A DNA stretch of 11,877 bases from JBOFFC01 sp051648405 (GCA_051648405.1 JBOFFC010000115.1:1-11877); one strand, 5' to 3'; numbered from the stretch's first letter, positions 1 to 7,784 are shown. Notes: generated by a model from the letters alone, not told the origin. Numbers and translations: made by a program.

Positions 1-71
1 GTTAGCCGTCGGAGTGATTGAACCCGGGTACCCGCCGCGATCCCTCCGACGGCTTTCGCCGCCGGCTCGCC
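1..71. repeat. Inverted pair of short hairpin repeats downstream of lysA
   Basis: The perfect 11-bp arms 4-14 and 44-54 are inverted. Positions 41-71, read on the minus strand, form a complete 31-nt unit: GGCGAG, an 8-bp stem with one G-T wobble, a GAAA loop, and AGGGA. Positions 1-17, read on the plus strand, are the right half of another unit: GTTA loop, right stem arm, AGTGA. The window edge cuts this unit off. Related units lie at 10085-10115 and 10411-10441. Because the pair lies about 50-115 nt past the lysA stop, its transcript could fold into a long hairpin and help end lysA transcription. No U-tract is visible inside the window, so the terminator role is inference. Confidence 0.6.
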
Positions 72-117
72 TTTGGACGACTGACGTCGCCTTAGCGCTG
101 AGCCGCGAGCGACCGCG

Positions 118-1485
118 CTACTGCCGGCTGCCCTCTGCCTGCTGCCCACTACGGTGCGGAATCCGCTCGCCGCGCAGCAAGTCTTCCACCGTCTGGCGCT
201 GGCGCACCAGGTGCGCCTCGCCGCGCTCGACGAGGACCTCGGCCACCAGCGGCTTGCTGTTGTAGTTGCTCGCCATCGTGTAGCCGTAGGCGCCGGCGCA
301 GCCGATCACCAGGTAGTCGCCGACCCGGGCGGCGGGGAGCGAGCGGTTATCGACGTAGCCCCCCTCGAGCTGCGTGAAGATGTCCCCCGACTCGCACAGG
401 GGGCCGCCGACGACGACCTTCTCGACCGGCCGCTCGCCGCCGCCGACGGGGCAGAGGGCGATCGGGTGGTAGGCGCCGTACATCGCCGGCCGGGCCAGGT
501 TGTTGAACCCCGCATCGACGAGCACGTAGCGCGTCGAGCCCATCTGCTTCACCGCCCGCACCTCGGCGACGAGCGCGCCGCTCTCCGCCACCAGGTAACG
601 CCCCGGTTCGAGCTCCAGGCCGACCGGCTGCCCCCACGCCGCAACCAGGCGCTCGCGGACGCCGTTCCACAGGCGGTAGTAGCCCCCCAAATCGACCGGG
701 GGCTCGTCGCCGCGGTACGGCGTGGGGAGGCCGCCGCCGGCGCTGATCGTGCGGACCGAGGGCCCGACTTCGAGGGCCACCCGTTCGAGCGCGCCGCACA
801 CCTGGCCGAGGTGCTCGAGGTCGGTCCCCGACCCGATGTGCATGTGGACGCCGCTCACGATCAGGCCCCACCGCCCCGCGCGGCGGACGCAGTCGGCGAC
901 GTCGCCGTGCCAGACGCCGTGCTTCGAACCCTCGCCGCCGGTGTTCGTCTTCTGGCTGTGCCCGTGGCCGAAGCCCGGGTTCACCCGCAGCGTGACGCCC
1001 CGCGCGCGGCCGAGTGCGTGGCAGCGCGCGCCGTACTGGTCGATCATGTCGGGCGAGCCGCAGTTGACCGGGAGGTCGTGCTCGACGACCACGTCGAGCG
1101 ACTCGCGGTCGAACACGTCTGCCGTGTAGACGATCGCCGGGTGGTGTCCGGCGGCGACGGCTGCGGCGTCGTGGTCCTTCGGCGACGGCCGGTATCCGGC
1201 GGCGAGCGCGCGGGCGACCTCGCCGGCGCTGACCGCATCGACCACCACGCCGCGCCGCCGCACGAGGTCGAGCACCGCCAGGTTCGAGCACGCCTTCTGC
1301 GCGTAGCGGACGGCGTCGAACTCGGCCAGGTCGGCGACGCGCCGCTCGATCACGGCCGCGTCGTAGACGTAGAGGGGCGTGCCGAACCGCTCGGCGAGTC
1401 CTGCAATGCTCTGTCCGGCGAGCTCGGTGATCGTTGTAGGAAACATCATCGGGAACGTGGCGCGCGGCGCTTCAGCGGTGGTCAT
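118..1485 (-). CDS. lysA: Diaminopimelate decarboxylase (LysA)
   Basis: This PLP enzyme converts meso-diaminopimelate to L-lysine plus CO2, the last step of lysine synthesis, in the cytosol. The 455-residue product follows E. coli LysA closely along its whole length, as I recall that protein. Visible motifs are: PLP lysine K64 in YAQKACSN; the loop NPGFGHGHSQKTNTGGE at 169-185; HIGSG at 216-220; a glycine-rich SAGGG near 248-252; EPGR at 293-296 (phosphate binding); CESGD at 364-368 (active-site cysteine supplied to the partner subunit of the dimer); and SNYNSKP near 406-412. It is longer than the usual roughly 420 residues, through an insertion around residues 100-118 and longer ends. The start is uncertain: Met13 (1449) or Met14 (1446) would also fit, and no clear Shine-Dalgarno sequence precedes any of them. 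Identity is near certain. Confidence 0.96.
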   Translation of the reverse strand: MTTAEAPRATFPMMFPTTITELAGQSIAGLAERFGTPLYVYDAAVIERRVADLAEFDAVRYAQKACSNLAVLDLVRRRGVVVDAVSAGEVARALAAGYRPSPKDHDAAAVAAGHHPAIVYTADVFDRESLDVVVEHDLPVNCGSPDMIDQYGARCHALGRARGVTLRVNPGFGHGHSQKTNTGGEGSKHGVWHGDVADCVRRAGRWGLIVSGVHMHIGSGTDLEHLGQVCGALERVALEVGPSVRTISAGGGLPTPYRGDEPPVDLGGYYRLWNGVRERLVAAWGQPVGLELEPGRYLVAESGALVAEVRAVKQMGSTRYVLVDAGFNNLARPAMYGAYHPIALCPVGGGERPVEKVVVGGPLCESGDIFTQLEGGYVDNRSLPAARVGDYLVIGCAGAYGYTMASNYNSKPLVAEVLVERGEAHLVRQRQTVEDLLRGERIPHRSGQQAEGSRQ

Positions 1486-1519
1486 GAACGCGAGGTCGCA
1501 AGTTGGAATCGAGAAACGA

Positions 1520-1551
1520 AGCAGCCCCGACCGGGTCCGGTCGGGGCTGCT
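1520..1551 (-). terminator. Probable Rho-independent terminator of the 652-aa secreted protein gene
   Basis: Arms 1520-1534 and 1537-1551 are perfect reverse complements. A two-nucleotide loop is not possible, so the working stem is about 13 bp with a six-nucleotide loop. It starts about 75 nt after the stop of the upstream minus-strand gene. On the minus strand the stem is followed by TCGTTTCTCG, which is only moderately T-rich. The hairpin ends 34 nt before the lysA start, so it also lies in or beside the lysA promoter or leader. Terminator is the simplest reading; an attenuator for lysA is possible but has no support beyond position. Confidence 0.7.
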
Positions 1552-1625
1552 GTCAGTTTAGCCAGACACTCCGCAGTTGGGGGGCCACCACGATGGCGCT
1601 CCGGGTGCGGGGTTTGGGAGCGGGG

Positions 1626-3584
1626 TCAGAACTCGCCGTCGCCCCCCCCTTGCTGCATCTGCTGGGCCGCGGCCGCGGCGGCCCCGATCGCCTTGAGGAC
1701 CGCCTCTTCCGCCTCGTAGCGGATCAGCAGGCCGTTTTCGATCGGCTTGCCGCTCGCCCGCAGGTGGTCCTTGTCGGCGGGGAGGTCCTTGAACGCGTCG
1801 GCGATCATGTTCATGACCGGCTTGGACTCGTCGTCGGGGGCGACCTTCTGGGCGAACTTGACGAACTGCATGACCGACATCTCGGCGACGAACGGCGTGG
1901 TCGCCACGCCCTGCCGTGAAGCGGAACCGTCGATCGCGGCCTTGAGCTGCGCCTCGGCCGCGGGGCCGGCAGCGATGTAGGCCGACTCGCCGCCGATGCC
2001 CATCACGACCGACAGGCTCTCGCCCAGCATGTCGCGGATCGCGTCGGGCATCTGCTCGGCTTCTTCGGCGGGAATTGGCAGGACGAGGCGGCTGAGCTTA
2101 ACGCCGGCGTGCGTGGCGTAGTCCCACTCGGCGTCGGGGATGTCCGGCGACTGCGCCTTGGCGACGGCGGCGATCTTCTTCATCCCCGACACGATCTTGG
2201 CGCTCTCTTTGACAAAGCCGCCGGCCACGATCCCCAGCTCGCCGTCCGCGCCCGCTAGCTTGCCGAGCGTCATCGACGCGGCGAGGTCCGCACGGCCCGA
2301 CAGGGCGAGCGCCTGGTAAGCGTCGATGAAGTCGCTGACGGCGCTCTTGAGGTCCTCGCGGACCTTCTCGTCGTCGCCGAGCTCGTCCATCTCGTCGATC
2401 CCCTTGTTCGCCTGCGTGCGCATCATCTCGATGCCCGCGTCGATCTGCTCGCGCTGCTCCTCGATCAGCTCCGCGGGGGTGTCGCCCGTGGCGTGGAACG
2501 AGGCCGCGGCCTTAGGGTCAACGAACGCCGCGAAGTCGGTCTTCGAGTTCTTGTAGATCTCGCAGCCCCGCGCGATCATCGTGCCGGGGACCGCGGTGAA
2601 CGCCAGGTCGAGGTAGGTGCTGCGGGCGTCGTTGTCGAGGCTCCAGCCAACCGTCAGCTCGTCGAGCCCCTCGATGAGCTGCGTGATCTGCTCGACCTGC
2701 ATCTCGGCCATCTTGCGCTGCGCTTCGAGCGTCTCCTCGTCGGCGTCTTCTTGCTGCTCGAGGCCCTGCTCCATCCCCAGCCGCAACTGCTCGATGGCGA
2801 CGGTGCGGTACATCTCGGGGACGTTCTGCACGCTTACCTGGACGCCTATGTCGTACGACTTGACGAGGCCCTCGAACGTGGGGAGCGGGTCCTCGGGCGC
2901 CGACGCGAGCGCGGCGGCCGTTTGGGCGACGAAGGCCCACTCGCCCGCTTCCTTGACGTACAAAGTTTGGTCGGGGAGCTCGATCTCGGTGACGCCGTCT
3001 TCTAGGGCGACCGGCTCGAAGCCGAAGCCCGTGACGACCTCGAAGATCGCCTTGAGGTCCGTCACCGGCACGCAGGCGACGGGGATGAACTGCGTGCCGT
3101 CGGTCTGCAGGACGACGCCGACGGGGCGCGTCTTGTCGAGGCCGACGATGCCGCGGCCCTGTGTGAACAGGGCGATCATCCCCTCGGCCATGTTCGCGAG
3201 CTCGGCGCGACCGCCGAGTTCGCCGATGAAGCCGACGTCCTTCATGAGCGCGTCGTAGCCCGAGATCGCTGCCACGGCGACGGTCTTCAGTTCGCCCGGT
3301 TCGACGGTGACGCCGTAGTCGTCTTCTTCGTCGGCGTCTTCCTCGTCGGCCTCGTCGTCGGCCATCTCCTCTTCGCCGGACTCTTCTTCGACGTCCTCAT
3401 CGACTTCGACGTCCTCTTCGTCGGCCACCGCGGCGCCCTGGGCGAAGGCGACCGGCGCCGGCGCCCACGCCGTGAAGACGCACAGCGCCAGCAGCACGAC
3501 GAGCCACGTGCTGGGCTCCGCGCAGCGCCACGGGGCGGAAAGCGCGGGGGTTGTCCCTCGCCACAACGTGCAAAGCGGGGCCAT
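1626..3584 (-). CDS. Secreted protein of unknown function with a strongly acidic N-terminal linker
   Basis: I do not recognise the family. From the ATG at 3584 the product has 652 residues. A hydrophobic segment (about 26-40) followed by APVAFAQ (about 43-49) looks like a Sec signal peptide. Residues 55-89 are an acidic linker with 26 Asp/Glu out of 35. The rest is a long globular alpha/beta region, with helical, coiled-coil-like stretches around 262-310 and 372-415 and an Ala/Gln/Gly-rich end (634-652). No enzyme motif, membrane anchor or repeat domain is evident. Start choice: AGGAG at 3596-3600 lies 8 nt before a GTG at 3587 and 11 nt before the ATG at 3584. The open frame continues to an ATG at 3788, but those extra 68 residues would bury the signal peptide. 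The role is probably periplasmic or cell-surface. Similar long secreted hypotheticals are common in planctomycetes. A single gene with its own terminator. Confidence 0.8.
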   Translation of the reverse strand: MAPLCTLWRGTTPALSAPWRCAEPSTWLVVLLALCVFTAWAPAPVAFAQGAAVADEEDVEVDEDVEEESGEEEMADDEADEEDADEEDDYGVTVEPGELKTVAVAAISGYDALMKDVGFIGELGGRAELANMAEGMIALFTQGRGIVGLDKTRPVGVVLQTDGTQFIPVACVPVTDLKAIFEVVTGFGFEPVALEDGVTEIELPDQTLYVKEAGEWAFVAQTAAALASAPEDPLPTFEGLVKSYDIGVQVSVQNVPEMYRTVAIEQLRLGMEQGLEQQEDADEETLEAQRKMAEMQVEQITQLIEGLDELTVGWSLDNDARSTYLDLAFTAVPGTMIARGCEIYKNSKTDFAAFVDPKAAASFHATGDTPAELIEEQREQIDAGIEMMRTQANKGIDEMDELGDDEKVREDLKSAVSDFIDAYQALALSGRADLAASMTLGKLAGADGELGIVAGGFVKESAKIVSGMKKIAAVAKAQSPDIPDAEWDYATHAGVKLSRLVLPIPAEEAEQMPDAIRDMLGESLSVVMGIGGESAYIAAGPAAEAQLKAAIDGSASRQGVATTPFVAEMSVMQFVKFAQKVAPDDESKPVMNMIADAFKDLPADKDHLRASGKPIENGLLIRYEAEEAVLKAIGAAAAAAQQMQQGGGDGEF

Positions 3585-3595
3585 CACGGTCGCGA

Positions 3596-3600
3596 CTCCT
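3596..3600 (-). promoter_or_regulatory. Shine-Dalgarno AGGAG that fixes the start of the secreted protein
   Basis: CTCCT on the plus strand reads AGGAG on the minus strand. It is 8 nt from GTG 3587 and 11 nt from ATG 3584. This supports initiation here rather than at the upstream ATG at 3788, because it places the signal peptide at the N terminus. Confidence 0.55.
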
Positions 3601-3881
3601 CGGAAGGTGGGAACGGGGCTGGCGCACAGCGCCACCGCAAGCGTAGGCCTGCCTGCACGCACCGACGTCGGCGCATGTTCGAGAGTTCGCACAACTTGGC
3701 CGTTTCTTGCCGGAATGACAAGCCAAGTCGGCGGCGAGCCCGGCGCCGGGAAAAAGTCCCGCTCCGAACCCGCCGCAGGGGCGCACAAGAACAGAGCCTT
3801 GCCGCGGAGGAGGCCAACCGATAGCGGGAACGGGCGCCAACGCGGGACCTAAACGCCGCGGGACCCGCTACGGGACCGGGC

Positions 3882-4112
3882 TCAGCGTTCGCGGAACGTG
3901 ATCCGCCCCTTCGTGAGGTCGTACGGCGAAAGCTCGACACGGACCTTGTCCCCCGGCACGATGCGGATGAAGTTCTTCCGCATCCGGCCCGCCACGTGGG
4001 CGTTCACGAGGTGCCCCCCCTCGATCTCGACCCGGAACCGCGTATTCGCGAGCGCCTGGGTCACAACCCCTTCGACTTCGAGCGCTTCCTCTTTTTGCTT
4101 TTGCTTCGCCAT
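3882..4112 (-). CDS. infA: Translation initiation factor IF-1
   Basis: IF-1 is a small OB-fold (S1-type) protein that binds the ribosomal A site on the 30S subunit and assists IF-2 and IF-3 during initiation. The 76-residue product has the family's usual length and signature: VEGVVTQALANTRFRVEI near residues 13-30, then GHLVNAHVAG, RMRKNFIRIVPGDKV around 43-57, and the near-invariant VELSPYDLTKGRI ending at the C-terminal RER. The N terminus MAKQKQKEEALE is slightly more basic than in many bacteria. Upstream, AAGAG lies about 5 nt before the ATG and may serve as a weak ribosome binding site. It is not inside a ribosomal protein operon here, so it appears to be a stand-alone gene transcribed from the divergent region. 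Identity is near certain. Confidence 0.97.
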   Translation of the reverse strand: MAKQKQKEEALEVEGVVTQALANTRFRVEIEGGHLVNAHVAGRMRKNFIRIVPGDKVRVELSPYDLTKGRITFRER

Positions 4113-4129
4113 ACGTACTCTTGGAGGAT

Positions 4130-4150
4130 GCGGGCTCGGGAGCAGCCCGC
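4130..4150. other. Hairpin in the infA 5' leader
   Basis: A perfect 7-bp stem (GCGGGCT 4130-4136 with AGCCCGC 4144-4150) closes a seven-base loop. It starts 18 nt upstream of the infA ATG, so it would fold near the ribosome binding region of the infA mRNA. A role in translation control is only inferred. Confidence 0.45.
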
Positions 4151-4361
4151 ACGGAGGGGGGGAGCGCTCGGCCTAGGGTTTGCGGAAGTGGTTCACGGCG
4201 GGAGGCGCCGCTCGGTGGCGCGCCCGGAGATTTCGTCTCGAAAGTGTAACACCGCCACGAAACCCGGGCCAGCACAGCGCCACGCCGGCGCCGGGAAGTG
4301 GGCCCGCTTGGCGGACCGGTCCCAACGAAGCCCCTCCCCAAGTAGGGTGGCTAACCCAGTC

Positions 4362-4390
4362 GGGGGGGCGGCCTTCAGGCCGAGCCCCCC
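4362..4390. other. GC-rich hairpin upstream of the HlyD operon
   Basis: The inner stem is CGGCCT (4369-4374) with AGGCCG (4377-4382). It is extended outward by a run of seven G (4362-4368) facing six C (4385-4390) across a small AG bulge. It lies about 110-140 nt before the first start codon of the operon. There is no T-run on either side, so it is not a standard terminator. It could be a leader structure or only GC-rich intergenic DNA. Confidence 0.4.
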
Positions 4391-4502
4391 AGACCCCGCC
4401 CGGGCTAAGCGGAAAACTCCTCCCAAACGGGTTGCCCGGACCACCGCTTCCCCCTGCTTTACCCACCACCTGCTGAACGTGTTGCGATAGACTTACGGGA
4501 CT

Positions 4503-6671
4503 GTGAGCGCCTCCGAATCCACCAATGTTCCCCCCGCCCGGTCGGCGCCAGCCAGCCCCGGCGCTGTCCAAGAGAGCGACGCGGTCCTGCGCGCCAAGCG
4601 TGAGATCCAGGGGATCCTGCAGCAGATCTCGGAGCTGTCGCGGGGGGACGCAACGACCGACCAGTTCTACGCCGAGTTCCTCAACCGGGTGGTGGCCGCC
4701 CTGGCCGCCGTCGGCGGCGCGATCTGGACCATGTCCGAGACGGGGGGCCTGCAGCTCGTCTACCAGATCAACCTCCGACAGACAGGGCTCGCTGAAGACC
4801 CGATCGCCCAGGCGCAGCACGGGCGGCTGCTAAACCGCGTGTTGACGGGCCAGAAGGGTGAGATCGTCGCTCCGCACTCGGGGTTCAGCTCGTCGGGCGC
4901 GCTGATCACCTCAGAAGAGGACGACAAAGCGGCCGCCAACGCGACCGACTTCTTGCTGGTGCTGGCGCCGATGCACAACGACCAAGGCCCCCAAGGGGTT
5001 GTCGAGGTCTTCCAGCGCGGGGGCACACGCCCGCAGGTGCAGCAGGGCTACCTGAACTTCCTGCACCAGACGTGCCAACTGGCGGGGGACTTCCTGCGGT
5101 CACAGCGGCTGCGGCACCTAGCCGACAAGCAGTCGATGTGGGACCAGCTCGAGTCGTTCACGCGCCGTGCGCACGAGGGGCTCGACGTCCGCGAGGCGTC
5201 CTACACGATCGCCAACGAGGGGCGGCGGCTGATCGGCGCCGACCGCGTGACCGTCGCCGTCGGCCACGGCGCTCGGGTGGTGATCGAGGCGATCAGCGGG
5301 CAGGACGTGTTCGACAAGCGCTCGAACGTCGCCACGCTGCTCACCAAGATGGCCCGCGCCGTCGCCAAGACGGGGGACGACGTCTGGTACACGGGGGACA
5401 CCGCGGACTTCGCCCCGCAGGTCGAGAAGACGGTCGATGCCTACGTCGATGAGTCGCAGACCAAGGCGATGGCGATCCTGCCGCTGCTCGACCGCCGCGG
5501 TTTCGACCCCGACGCGCCGAACGCCGAGGGGGCGATCCAGCGTCGCCAACCGAAGGTGATCGGGGCGCTGATCGTCGAGCAGATGGTCGATAACCGCCTC
5601 GCCGACGGCTTCACGCAGCGTGTGAACGTCGTGCGGAACCACAGCGAGACGGCGCTCGCCAACGCGATGGAGCACCAGGGGGTGTTCCTGATGCCGGTCT
5701 GGAAGTTCCTCGGCAAGGGGATGTGGCTGTTCCGCGGCCGGACGCTCCCCAAGACGCTGCTGGGGATCGCGACCGCCATCGGTGTCGTCACGGCCGTGCT
5801 GCTGGTGCCCAAGGACTTCACGCTCGAAGGGGACGGCAAGCTCCGCCCCGCCGAGCTGCGGAACGTGTTCGCCCAGATCGACGGCGAGGTCGTCCGCGTC
5901 AACACAAAGCACGAGCAGTCGGTCACCCAGGGGCAAACCCTCGTCGAACTCAAGAGCCTGGAGCTCGACAAAGAGATCACCGGGACCCGCGGGCAGCTCG
6001 ACACGACGCTCACCGAGCAACGCTCGCTGCGGGCGGACATCCTCAAGAGCGGCCGCGACCTGTCACGCTCCGACCGCGACCAGAAGGAGTCGCGGCTCGC
6101 GAAGCTGGCCGGCGAGATCGCCACGCTCGATCGCGAACTCGAGCTGCTCGAGGCGCGGCGCAAACAACTGAGCGTCACCAGCCCGATCGACGGACAGGTG
6201 ATCACCTTCAAGGTCGAGGAGCAGCTCACCGGGCGCCCCGTGCGGCGTGGCCAGGTGTTGCTCGAGGTCGCGAACCCGGCCGGCGACTGGGTGCTCGAGG
6301 TGAGCATGCCCGAGAAACGGATGGGGCACATCACCCGCGCCCTGCGCGACGCCGACCTGGCCGACGGCAAGGAAGACGGCAACGGCGAGTTGCAAGTCGA
6401 GTTCCTCCTGGCCACCACGACCGAGACGACGCTCAAAGGCCGCCTGCTGGAGGAGAACGTCGCGACCTCGGCCGAGGTCCGCGGCGAGGAGGGGAACACG
6501 GTCGTGCTCAAGGTGCTTTTCGATCAAGACGAGTTCCGCAAAGCGATCCCGAACCCCAAAGTCGGCAGCGAGGTGAAGGCCCGCGTCGCTTGCGGCAAGG
6601 CCTCGATCGCGTACGCCTACCTGCACGACCTGGTGGACTTCCTCCGCGCGAAGGTGCTGTTCCGCCTGTAG
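4503..6671 (+). CDS. GAF-GAF-transmembrane-HlyD periplasmic adaptor protein
   Basis: This 722-residue inner-membrane protein appears to join cytosolic sensing to a periplasmic adaptor. After a Pro/Ala-rich start and a helix (27-47), residues about 55-200 and 228-390 look like two GAF domains, the small-ligand-binding fold seen in signalling proteins. One membrane helix follows (about 414-436). Then comes a membrane-fusion module: a lipoyl-like half motif around 455-488 (IDGEVVRV), a coiled-coil hairpin (490-557), the second half (SPIDGQVITF, 560-569, to about 592) and a beta-barrel (595-698). The last 22 residues form an amphipathic tail ending FRL. The start is GTG; upstream only GGGA resembles a ribosome binding site, and the conserved-looking helix begins soon after, so a later start is unlikely. 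It is the first gene of a probable three-gene operon, 59 bp before the next gene. The GAF ligand and any transport partner are unknown. Confidence 0.85.
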   Translation: MSASESTNVPPARSAPASPGAVQESDAVLRAKREIQGILQQISELSRGDATTDQFYAEFLNRVVAALAAVGGAIWTMSETGGLQLVYQINLRQTGLAEDPIAQAQHGRLLNRVLTGQKGEIVAPHSGFSSSGALITSEEDDKAAANATDFLLVLAPMHNDQGPQGVVEVFQRGGTRPQVQQGYLNFLHQTCQLAGDFLRSQRLRHLADKQSMWDQLESFTRRAHEGLDVREASYTIANEGRRLIGADRVTVAVGHGARVVIEAISGQDVFDKRSNVATLLTKMARAVAKTGDDVWYTGDTADFAPQVEKTVDAYVDESQTKAMAILPLLDRRGFDPDAPNAEGAIQRRQPKVIGALIVEQMVDNRLADGFTQRVNVVRNHSETALANAMEHQGVFLMPVWKFLGKGMWLFRGRTLPKTLLGIATAIGVVTAVLLVPKDFTLEGDGKLRPAELRNVFAQIDGEVVRVNTKHEQSVTQGQTLVELKSLELDKEITGTRGQLDTTLTEQRSLRADILKSGRDLSRSDRDQKESRLAKLAGEIATLDRELELLEARRKQLSVTSPIDGQVITFKVEEQLTGRPVRRGQVLLEVANPAGDWVLEVSMPEKRMGHITRALRDADLADGKEDGNGELQVEFLLATTTETTLKGRLLEENVATSAEVRGEEGNTVVLKVLFDQDEFRKAIPNPKVGSEVKARVACGKASIAYAYLHDLVDFLRAKVLFRL

Positions 6672-6730
6672 AGACCTGTTGCGACCCCGTTCCCGCTGTT
6701 GCGTCACCCGAGTCTCCCGAGTTGCGAACC

Positions 6731-7693
6731 ATGGTCCGCTGGATTGGCGCTATCGCCGCCTTCGTGTGTTGGGCCGCGCTGATGTCGTCGGCGTCGGGCC
6801 AGGACTACGCGTCGCTGCCGGCCGAGCCCGCCCGCGGCGGCGTCGCGCAACCGGCGACGCGCCCGTCGGGCGACCCGCAGATCAAGGGCTGTCTCGTTGA
6901 CCTCGTGGACGACATCGAGCTCCCCGCCCCCGAGGCGGGGATCCTGGTGTTCCTGGGCGTGGAGGAGGGGGATCAAGTCAGCAGCGAGCAAGAGGTCGCC
7001 CGCATCGACGACCGCGAGGCGCAGCAAGCGAAGCGCGTCGCCGAGTTCGCCTACCAGTCGGCCGGCGAGCGGGCCCGGGACGACGTCGAGATCCGCTACT
7101 CGCAAGCCGCGACCGACGTCGCGGTGGCCGACCTCCTCAGCATGGACGACGCCAACGAGTCGGTCGCCAAGGCGATCACCGAGATGGACATCCGCAAGGC
7201 GAAGCTCGAGGTGACGCGTTCGAAGCTCGGGACCGAGAAGGCCGAGAAAGACCAAAAGCTCGCCGCGCTCGACGCGGGGACCAAGCGCGCCGAGCTCGAA
7301 GCGGCGAGCCTGGGGGTCGAGCGCCGCGTGCTGCTTTCGCCCTTCGACGGCGAGGTGCTCGAGGTCTTCCGCGATCAGCAAGAGTGGGTCCAGCCCGGGG
7401 ATCCGGTGCTGCGCGTGGCGCGGCTCGACACGCTGCAAGTCGATGGCTACGTCTACTTCGACGACTACGCGCAAGACGAGATCGTCGGCCGCGAAGTGAC
7501 GATCCAGGTCGACCTCGGGCGCGGGCGGACGGTCGAGGCGGCGGGGCGAGTCGTGTGGGTCGATCCGCTGGCGAGCAACGACGGCCGCTACCAGTACCGC
7601 GTCCGCACCGAGATCCAAAACCGCCGCGAGAACGGCCGCTGGCTCATCAGCCCGGGCCTCGAGGCGACGATGACAATCCACGTCGGAAAGTGA
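6731..7693 (+). CDS. Secreted HlyD/RND-type periplasmic adaptor protein
   Basis: A 320-residue membrane-fusion protein. Residues 1-23 form a signal peptide with a hydrophobic core (about 5-18) and a likely cleavage site after SASG. Next come a Pro/Ala-rich linker (24-50), a lipoyl-like half motif (LPAPEAGILVFLGVEEGDQV, 64-83), a long coiled-coil hairpin (about 95-197, many Glu/Lys/Ala heptads), the second lipoyl half (LLSPFDGEVLEVF, 201-213, with VQPGDPV at 220-226) and a barrel domain (233-317). Unlike its two neighbours it has no membrane helix after the signal peptide and no lipobox, so it is probably soluble in the periplasm. Such proteins bridge an inner-membrane pump and an outer-membrane channel, but no pump gene lies nearby. 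The ATG at 6731 is chosen because the signal peptide begins there; the frame is open far upstream only as a shadow of the previous gene. Confidence 0.85.
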   Translation: MVRWIGAIAAFVCWAALMSSASGQDYASLPAEPARGGVAQPATRPSGDPQIKGCLVDLVDDIELPAPEAGILVFLGVEEGDQVSSEQEVARIDDREAQQAKRVAEFAYQSAGERARDDVEIRYSQAATDVAVADLLSMDDANESVAKAITEMDIRKAKLEVTRSKLGTEKAEKDQKLAALDAGTKRAELEAASLGVERRVLLSPFDGEVLEVFRDQQEWVQPGDPVLRVARLDTLQVDGYVYFDDYAQDEIVGREVTIQVDLGRGRTVEAAGRVVWVDPLASNDGRYQYRVRTEIQNRRENGRWLISPGLEATMTIHVGK

Positions 7694-7702
7694 AGTAAAT
7701 GC

Positions 7703-7775
7703 GGAGGTCGGATTTCGGAATGCGGAATCCGACACTTGAGTTCCGTCCTCCTTCCGCATTCCGCAATCCACCTCC
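7703..7775. repeat. Imperfect inverted repeat with GGAAT/GCATTCC units between operon genes
   Basis: The left arm 7703-7730 and right arm 7750-7775 are near-perfect reverse complements (about 26 bp with a few mismatches and an indel) around a 19-nt loop. The arms contain the short words GGAATGCGGAAT and CCGCATTCCGC. It fills most of the 91-bp gap between the second and third operon genes. The left arm starts with the perfect Shine-Dalgarno word GGAGGT, which pairs with ACCTCC at the end of the right arm, 9 nt before the GTG start of the M50 gene. From memory, strings of this kind are common between genes in Pirellulales, which suggests a dispersed element rather than a gene-specific switch. 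Confidence 0.75.
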
Positions 7776-7784
7776 CGAATTCCC

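Larger units (their letters stand above)
4113..4502. other. Divergent intergenic region between infA and the HlyD operon
   Basis: About 390 bp with no convincing gene. It must hold the promoters for infA (minus) and the three-gene operon (plus). I cannot point to a strong -35/-10 pair. A TACACT hexamer on the minus strand near 4240-4250 is at best a weak -10 candidate for infA. The visible structure is two hairpins (4130-4150 and 4362-4390) and a small palindrome TTTCG-tct-CGAAA at 4231-4243. Open frames crossing it are GC-driven shadows. Confidence 0.6.

Noticed and set aside
154..1719. 521-residue open frame antisense to lysA
   Set aside because: It mirrors the third-codon GC bias of lysA, runs past the lysA start into the terminator, and its protein is Arg/Ala/Asp-rich without domain character.
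3585..3788. 68-residue N-terminal extension of the acidic secreted protein
   Set aside because: It has no protein character, and it would place a signal peptide in the interior. A Shine-Dalgarno sequence is present at 3596-3600.
3842..3881. Three GGGACC words just after the infA stop, considered as an infA terminator
   Set aside because: The pairing is only four to five bases (CCCG-cta-CGGG) and there is no T-run on the minus strand.
4173..4820. 215-residue minus-strand frame across the divergent region
   Set aside because: It overlaps the real GAF-HlyD gene and the hairpins, is Gly/Pro/Arg-rich, and has no domain.
5723..7693. Extended 656-residue version of the second adaptor
   Set aside because: The first 336 residues are an out-of-frame reading of the GAF-HlyD gene. 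The signal peptide at 6731 marks the true start.
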